From assembly GCA_022496805.1 (NCBI GenBank), contig CM040086.1:11534501-11598500 (forward strand): a DNA stretch of 64,000 bases, given 5' to 3'. The stretch's first letter is position 1. The number at the start of each line of letters is the position of its first letter. The notes under the pieces were generated by a model, which was not told where the DNA came from, searched no databases, and was given only the letters and a program-made list of their open reading frames with translations. A program made the translations under genes and the position numbers. Origin of the DNA: Pohlia nutans. Its lineage: Eukaryota > Streptophyta > Bryopsida > Bryales > Mniaceae. Below, one piece after another: positions 56,655 to 64,000 of this stretch.

Positions 56655-57269
56655 TTGATTTTGGTTAGAAGGTTAATTAGTTTAAAGGTTCTTCGCTGAT
56701 TGGGTTGTGTTTACCATCCCCTTGAGAACGAATTCGTTCACACATTCCACCACAGATTGACACCTTGTGACAAGTGTGTTTCTGCACACAAATAAGTGGA
56801 TGGGATCATTGCCAGTTTGGGGTACCTCTTTAAGATGGGACGCTCTCTGAAATAGGGTTAGAAAAGTTTCTCAGCCCATCTGATATGAGAGGTGCTTTTG
56901 TGCTTTTTCATTGCAGTGGTCTGAGAATGGCAATATTTATTTTTCTGAGCTGATAAGGCACAACCACGGAAATTACTGGAACTTCAAGAAGAGACAAATC
57001 ATGATAGAGATACTACCTCATATGACTGGTTACTACTTTAGGGAGTTCACCCTTCTAGGCGCAAGGGGTTTCACTGATTCTTAATGGACTAATGTAAACG
57101 TTTACTTGGTTTTTTTGGAGGGGATGGTCCTCTTGACGTTTGCATTTAAAAACGGTAACAGCTGGAGATTGTAGCATTGTGGTTCAAAACAAGAAACGTT
57201 TTTCCTGGATGTGGTTTGTGTAATGGAAATTGTTGACAAATTCAGTGACTCACAATGGTTTAGGGTTTG
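56655..57269 (+). other. 3' flank of TIM44
   Basis: Probably the TIM44 3' untranslated region and spacer. No further coding sequence is recognised. Confidence 0.4.
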
Positions 57270-57565
57270 GGGTTTAGGGTCATGTCATCTCCAAATATTG
57301 ATACCTAGTTGATGTGCACCCAGAACTTTTTAATATCACCCCTGTGCTAACCAATGATTCTGGAATTTCTTTTTGGACAACTTGATCAAAGAAGCGGTCA
57401 TTACAAAAGGTTAATTTGATGAACTGTACTTGTGTTGGGGTGTGGTGTAAATGGTGGTTCCCTATTATGTTGTTTGTCAATGATGTAAAGGGAGTTTGGG
57501 TGTTTGCGAGCCTCACATTCACATTTAGGTGGGTAGAGTGCATATAAGGTAGGAGCACCCATTTT
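57270..57565 (-). pseudogene. Decayed LINE fragment related to the element at 1487-2519
   Basis: On the minus strand two frames recover the same order as the better copy: LLPY, then (one frame over) KCECEARKHPN in the place of RCQCNARFKPD, then QFIKLTFCNDRF in the place of QFIEFTYTNDRF. At least one frameshift separates them, and the downstream part has decayed. It is a distinct, more diverged member of the same restriction-endonuclease-bearing LINE group. Confidence 0.6.
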
Positions 57566-57714
57566 TGACAAATGTACCCAATGTCAATAATTTCTTGATA
57601 TACAGTATATCCAATGCTGATGATTTCTTGATATGGTTTACCTAGAACATAAATATAGGTAGACTACAGACAGTTTATCATTTTGGTTAATAAACAATAA
57701 AGGTTCTATGATGT

Positions 57715-57905
57715 GCTCAGTGTTGCTTTATACTATGGCTGAAGTTTTGAGAGGTCGTCAAATTATACCAATCATATTGCAAGAAAGTTCAAAGGTTGTC
57801 ACCTTTGGCCTTTCAATCCTTCACACTAGAGGCAAAAAAGTCCAAAGGCTATGGCCTTCTGAAATGCTTATATGGCAACACTTTTCGACCATTTGGCTTT
57901 AAGGT
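57715..57905. mobile_element. Decayed Harbinger-like MITE, family H copy 3
   Basis: The segment from TATACTATGGC to GACCATTTGGC follows family H over its 3' part, including the AGTCCAAAGGCTATGGCC and TCACACTAGAGGC stretches. Ends and TTA flanks are no longer clear. Confidence 0.45.
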
Positions 57906-60900
57906 GATCGACAAGAACAGAGACCTAAACTCTGCTTGAAAAAGCCATCAAATTCTTTTGATAAATTAATAGGATTTTTGTGGACTAGTTTCATCTAGCT
58001 TCAAGAAGTGACCAAAATACTAAATTTGCACATATCATAACAATTAAATTATCAATTTGCTACCACATGTGGCCTCATGCACTTCTTTGTAGTGGTTTTC
58101 AATAATTATTAACTTCATAGCACTGAACTAACGAACATTTTGTGTTCACATAATAACGATCAAATTTTTGGCAGTGATAATTAATTAATTTTTTAAATGA
58201 AATTATCTTGCGAGAACAATTCATTAGCAATTTCACAGGGTGTCAGGGTATCCCTTGGGGCTTCATCCAATTCTTGCCACATGTCCTTATAGTTACTCAA
58301 GAGATGATGAAGGATATTCCTCATCATTTCACTGGAGTGGATGAAATGGTGAGGAGTATTCCTCATGATTTCATTAGGACTAAAGTAGTCCCTTTGAAGG
58401 CTACTGAATGTTACGTCATAAAAAATTCAAATGATATTCAAATCAACATTTCTTTTCATTTCTTTTTTCTTTTTTAAAGTTGCAATTTTATATATTTTAC
58501 ATTGTCAAAAAAAAAATGTGACAATTTGTCAATCTTGTAATTTTCAATAGTTTTTTTAGATTGTATTCCAAATTACAGGATAAACTTTTGTGTTTTTGAT
58601 TTCATTGAACAAGAATGTTGTAAATAAATTTTCTTCATTTTTAAAATTTTACATTCTGAATACTTTTAGTATTTAGATTTTTCATTCAATATGTTTTGTA
58701 GTTTAGATTTTAGTAGGGTATATGGTTTTATCTTTGGTATTTGTGGTATTTTTTAGCCTACATTTGAATTTCTTGTTTTTGAGTTTTTTATTGGTCACTT
58801 TTGAAATTCTAAATTTTCATTTTTAAATTTTAAATTTAAGTTTTTTTAATGGGTTGATGTTATTCACACATATTCTTGGTGTTTTTTATGCAAAGGAAAA
58901 TTCGTACTCTTTCTGTAAATTTTGGCGCATTTTAAATTACAATTGAATGTAGCAATAGGGCCATAGGGTTATTTTTGGTAATAGGGCTTTCTTTTAAATC
59001 AAAACATTCATTCATTCAACAAAAAAATGGAATGATGTCACGATCGAACTATGGAAACAACCCTATAGTTGCTAAAAAATAAACAAATGATACATATGTG
59101 CATCAAGGACTATACAACCATATGGACATATATTGAGACATTTAAATATTGAATATGAAACGTCAACTAAATATTGAAGAAACAAGTTTTATTCACTAAC
59201 TCCCGGCACTAAATAGGTTGTTTCATAGCATCGTAAGTGTATTATGCAAAATATAAAATTCAAGTGTTCTTGCCTTCTTAAAACTAAAGAAAACCAAATT
59301 ACTATCATATTATCATCATTGTAAATCAAATTTGTGGTAAATCATTATCTGTAACAATTTGTTTAGGGTAAGGTTTTAATGAATATGAAGGTGGTATGTG
59401 TAAAATATTTATAATTATATATTTCAACTTAATATTCACTTGAAGAAATGTGCACTAAAAATAAATTTTATTGAAATATTTGGAAAAAAATCTCATTTGA
59501 AGAAAGAGCGCACGAAGCCCTAAAACAAAAAAGATTTAAAATGGTATCATTCTACCAAAAGTATTATATAATGAAAATGTAAGCAACATGTTTAAAATTT
59601 TATGTATGTGTAGAATCACTAAAGTTGAAGAGAACGTTAATAAGAATGGATTTCACATTTCAAAAATTAATTGATGTGATTGCACAAGTTTGGTTTGGAA
59701 TATGGGTCTTGGTATGTGTGTTTTTGTCTTTAGAATTTTTTCTTTCAGTGTATTTGCTCTTAACATTGTTGCTGTTATATTTCATCATGGTATCTCTCTT
59801 GAATCATATCAATGATTTAACATATTTTAGGCGACGTGAATACAATATTGAAGAAACTCAAGCAATGTAATTTGGATTAATGTTAAATTACAATTTTTAA
59901 GTTGGAATAGTACGGATTTTTGTCATGGAATGTTTGTTAAAATCAACATCTATAGAATATACTATAAAAATTAGCTTCAACAATGTTTTTGAAAAATGAG
60001 TTGTATCTTTTTAGTGCCAATAATTGTTACAAAACTATGTCACAATGTTTGATACAATTACATTTGTATAGAAAAAGTTGGTTTCTTAAGAAATCACATA
60101 TAAAAAAGTTCAATATATTCAAAAATATTTATTTATTTATAAATTGATTCTCACATAGAAACGATCAACGAACATACTATTTGAAAATATTTGAATGTTT
60201 TGTCAATATTAAATTTTTTTATTACATTTTACATAAAAATGAAGAAAAATGTGCATAATTTGATTTTTACAAAATTTACATAAAACAAAAAAGTCAAAGA
60301 TGATTTTTCAATTGATCACAATTGATATTCAACTATGATATTCAATTAAGTCAAAAGATATTTCTAGTTGTTAAACAATTCTAAATTCCAAAAAAAAATC
60401 CAAATTTTAAATAATATAAGTCAATAAGTGCACCCTTCTAATAGCTATGAGATAAAAACAAAAAAAGATGCATTTTCCTTGTATGATATTTAATTTTGAC
60501 CAACTAATCCAAATCCAACAAGGCAGGTTCTTAAATTGTATTTGTTAAAACCACTATTAAAAAACATTTCAATAAATAATCACTCAAACAATAAGTGAAT
60601 AGGCAAAAAGTGAACAACACATAATCCAAAATCTATCAAGTTAAATGGCATTCATTAACAAATACATTAATTTTTATGTTATTATTTCAGAAGAGTGTAG
60701 AATAGTGTATGATAGCTTATGCTATGTCAAAATGTTGAATTTGCATTTTGTAGAAAAATTAGGTTGCATGCACTAATTTGTAAAGACAATGAGCAAAACA
60801 AAGATTGCATTTACTCGAAACAATCCAAAAATGTTCCAAAATGTCCCAAAAGTTCTTTGAAATTATCTAAAAAAATTCAAATCAACTAAAAACAATCCAA

Positions 60901-63069
60901 AAGACAAAGCCACAAACCTTAGTTTCTTAGCATGTAAAACTTTTAGCATGTAAATGTTTTGGCCAACCAATTATGATCATTATTTCCAAAATATCCCCGC
61001 TAAAGTAGAAGCACTCGTAACCGATAACTTAAACTTTCTTGCCTACGTGCGGTACGGTTAGAAAGCGAACAATATTTTTCCTTCATAGAACAGGGTGATG
61101 GCCTGATACGGGAACCCCCTCCAAGAATAGTGTGATTTTTGAGAAATATATTCTTGGTAAGAAATAAATCATTGGAAAATTACAAAAATTAGAGGATGTT
61201 ATAGACACCATGGCTGCAACTATATACATGGTGTTAAAAATGGAATTTCTAGCACACATAAAATGAGTTAAACATAAGTCACACTATGTGAGACACGTAA
61301 AAGTTGGTACCCAACAAGTAATTCCCTATTTTTGCACTTGGCCATATAATCATGCACTTTGCTTCCGGGCACATAAAAAATTTAGACCATTAGAAAATAC
61401 ATGAAAATTTCGACGAGATTTTTTTTCCCACAACTTTGGTTGCAAAAAGAATAAATTGCAAATTCTTAGAAATTATAGTTGAGTTCTTTTCTTTTGAAAG
61501 AGCCAGTAATTGCATTTTGGATATTTTGTAATATGATTCTATATACAACAAAACTCTCTTGTGAACTTTAGTATGACACATAGTATGTGAGAAGTATGGG
61601 TGGTTGGAGTTCTCAAACACCAGTTTTCGTACACATCTTACAAAAACATGCAAGCACATAGTATGCAATTGGAAGTGGGCTAGAAATAAATGGATGTGTT
61701 TTAATTTTGCTTTTCATTACATTAGAACACTTTGTACATTCACAATTTATAATAATAGTACAGAAATTTCTTTCAATATCTTGACAACTAAGTTAGAAAA
61801 CCATATACTATAGATAATGTTCTCTCAATCTATTCTAGTAAGCATCTAGTTCATTGTACAACCTCTCGTCATCCATGTCTTCAATCTACATTGCAATATG
61901 TTCAAGTATGTGCGGCTTTGCTTCGTTTGTAATAGTGATTTGCTTCTCTGTTTGTACTCCATATATAGAAATAAACTTGAATTTCAATTTTTCACTTCTC
62001 GTTTTGTTGGCACATTTCCCCATGAAAATATAGCAGCTTCTTTGTCTATCGAGTCATGACTTTCACCGGACTGCTTCCAAGATGCTTCAATACAATTCAT
62101 GTACCGCTGTGCTTCAGAACCTAGTTTATCTTACACACCAACCCTCATAATAGGCCAATACCATATCACTATATTACCATATCATCAAAATAGTCAGCCC
62201 TATAGAAAGTCACATTTGGAGCTCAAATGGGACTCATAGCAATGACCTCGTTCAAATTCATCCCCTAAGAGCCCTAAATCACCTATATAAGAATTGAAAG
62301 TTCATTGAATGAAGTTGCATACCTCTAAGCTCCAAAGGTCCACGAATACACCTTGTAGTATGAATATGTTTTTTTAAAGTTCTAAAAGTGAATGTATGTG
62401 TGAATGCTATGAGTTTAATAAATTAAAATAAAACCTAAAGAGATACAAATAGTCAATTGGACTTGAAATGGAGCTTTAAAAGGGTGTAGTTTTTACAAAT
62501 TCAAAACATATAAAGTAAGGAAGCAGTTATCTTCTTCGCTACACTAATAGAAGTGTCAATATAAGTATATTTTTCTGTAGGTTTTGTGTTTGTAAATATT
62601 TGTGTATGTGTTTTTTGAATCAAGTCAAGTCGATTTAGATGAAGAAGTAAAGAAGAAATTAGTGAACTGAATTCTTTTGTTTTGAACATTGCTTGTTTTG
62701 ATAATTTGTTTATTTAACTTGATTTTATTTGATTGTAATTTGGTATGTATTTGTTGTATGTTCTGAATCATGTTTGCCCGCATGTTTGATGTTATGATGG
62801 CTATTTTTACACAAACAGATGACTGTTTAATGGATTGGGATCCGAAGAAGCATAGGGTCCAATTTTCCTGCGTTTACCGTATTCTGGCCTACAACATATG
62901 CATTGTAGGTCATATTTACCATAAAATATACAGTTAGGACGGTATTCAAACAAGCCGCAACTTTCGTTTGTGTTGCCAAAACCTATGGTACTTCATAAAG
63001 CTACCACATACGAAAATATGTTGATTCACCTTGTATGCAGCCATAGTGTATATTTTGACCCTTTAAGGG
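57906..63069. other. Long AT-rich intergenic DNA without recognisable genes
   Basis: Over 5 kb the DNA is very AT-rich with stop codons in every frame. A solitary family D end (GGCTACTGAATGTTACG) lies at about 58397-58413. The open frame at 59625-59870 is hydrophobic but has no recognisable family. The right part ends with CCCTTTAAGGGTTAA at about 63059-63073, a TTAA-type terminus without a clear partner. Confidence 0.4.
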
Positions 63070-63086
63070 TTAATTTTAGGAGACCT

Positions 63087-63298
63087 TTAATCCTTAAAGG
63101 ACCGATGGGGATAGTTGATACGTTGGTGTATATTTGACATTTGTTGTATATAGAAAGTTCCAAATTGAGACACCAATAGCTCATTAAAATCATGTCAATA
63201 TGAATTCTAATTTCATTTTTGATCTTAAACCCATAAAAAGTGTGGAACCAAGCCAAATACAATGAAATATTGGTGTATAATATTGGTCGGAAACTTAC
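63087..63298. mobile_element. TTAA MITE family E, copy 2
   Basis: Begins TTAATCCTTAAAGGACCG; its interior follows the complement of 3171-3394 (GATACGTTGNTGTATATTTG and ATACAATGAAATAT). It abuts the next element. Confidence 0.6.
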
Positions 63299-63526
63299 CC
63301 CTAAACGTCCCATGGGGATAGTATATACGCTGTTGTATGATTGGGATTTGCTACCAACAAGAAACTCTAAATTGAGATCTCAATAACTCACTAGAACCGC
63401 ATTGATCTAAATTCCAACTTCTTTTTTGAACTCAAACTTATTAAAAGTGTGGATCCATTCTATAAACAACCAAAATACATTGTATTCTATTGGCCACAAA
63501 GGCACGTTTAGACGTTTAGGAGTTAA
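63295..63526. mobile_element. TTAA MITE family E, copy 3
   Basis: TTACCCCTAAACGTCCCATG to ACGTTTAGGAGTTAA. Its interior is a diverged form of the two other family E copies. Its right TTAA is shared with the following element. Confidence 0.6.
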
Positions 63527-64000
63527 CCCTTTAGTGCCCAGCTGACCACATTATAGTCACTGCACCGTTCGAAATGCAAATAGCAGAGAATCCGTGAAGA
63601 ATTCGAACTTCAGTTTTGAAGTTCAGATTATGCCACATACATTATACATCTTCCAGAAAAAGAAATTTTCAATTTGGAATTGTACAACTATCAAAATACC
63701 TATCAACAAAACGCAAAAATACTGCAAATACTTGAAAATACAGTAAATACTTACAAATACAGCACATGTATTATGCAGTATTTCTTGTATTTGGAAGTTT
63801 GTTATCTTGTTTTGTTTTTTTGTATTGTGTTCTCTTCTTCATTTTCCATTACTGTGTGTAATCCGATCTTGACTAATGTACCCACTCCTATCAATTTTCA
63901 ACGTATAAAATTTTGCCTAAACCGTATATGGATAAGTCACTTTCACTTATAAAATTCACAATAATTATGTGTGAGTCTATTTTTGATATGAAAGATTGTA
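63523..64000. mobile_element. TTAA element family F, copy 2, cut by the window edge
   Basis: It begins TTAACCCTTTAGTGCCCAG and follows the complement of 3391-4201 closely for all 478 bases in the window, including the shared open frame (CNPILTNVPTP). The other end lies beyond the window. Confidence 0.8.

Noticed and set aside
59625..59870. Open frame for an 81-residue hydrophobic protein
   Set aside because: AT-rich DNA gives hydrophobic chance frames; there is no family resemblance and no supporting context.

Overview
The window is a stretch of land-plant nuclear DNA. It is AT-rich, its genes are intron-rich with GT-AG introns, and the readable proteins include plant-lineage members: a chloroplast FZO-like dynamin (FZL), plant augmin subunit 6, a plant GOS12-type Golgi SNARE and a plant GDSL esterase. 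Small genes set among many short inverted-repeat elements would suit a seed-free plant such as a moss or lycophyte, but this is an impression and no single feature proves it.

Layout. 1-4.2 kb: unassigned DNA, the 3' end of a LINE with a restriction-like endonuclease domain, then two abutting TTAA elements. 4.5-10.9 kb (+): threonyl-tRNA synthetase, 20 exons, 679 aa. 10.9-15.0 kb: AT-rich DNA and a TTA-flanked MITE. 15.0-17.4 kb (+): GOS12-like Qb-SNARE, 6 exons, 227 aa. 17.4-21.8 kb: a fossil Tc1/mariner transposase (-) and fold-back elements. 21.8-24.7 kb (+): secreted GDSL esterase, 5 exons, 399 aa. 24.9-26.4 kb (-): an unrecognised, possibly frameshifted gene. 26.4-35.7 kb: MITEs, hairpins and two near-identical 0.9-kb TTAA elements. 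35.8-40.7 kb (+): AUG6, 12 exons, about 543 aa. 41.3-42.5 kb: a composite TTAA element holding two other MITEs. 42.9-52.3 kb (-): FZL, 13 exons, 984 aa. 53.1-56.7 kb (+): TIM44, 9 exons, 377 aa, head-to-head with FZL. 56.7-64 kb: a second LINE relic, AT-rich DNA with no gene seen, and a mirror image of the TTAA element cluster from the left end of the window.

The genes are unrelated housekeeping functions: cytosolic or organellar translation, Golgi fusion, secreted esterase, microtubule nucleation, thylakoid/chloroplast membrane dynamics and mitochondrial import. FZL and TIM44 are divergent neighbours that both encode organelle-targeted proteins.

The most unusual content is the mobile DNA. 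Roughly 30 copies of a diverse TTAA-flanked superfamily with termini like CCCCTAAAGGACC are present; the TTAA duplication and CC-starting ends point to piggyBac-type MITEs. One 200-240 bp family has about a dozen copies here, all inside introns of FZL and TIM44 and none elsewhere in the window. Several elements abut and share one TTAA. Stowaway-like, PIF/Harbinger-like (TTA) and CACTA-like (ATT duplication) MITEs are also present. One tandem duplication has copied an FZL exon end with its splice donor into the adjacent intron. Exon boundaries below were read by eye and checked for phase; exact ends outside conserved protein regions are less certain.
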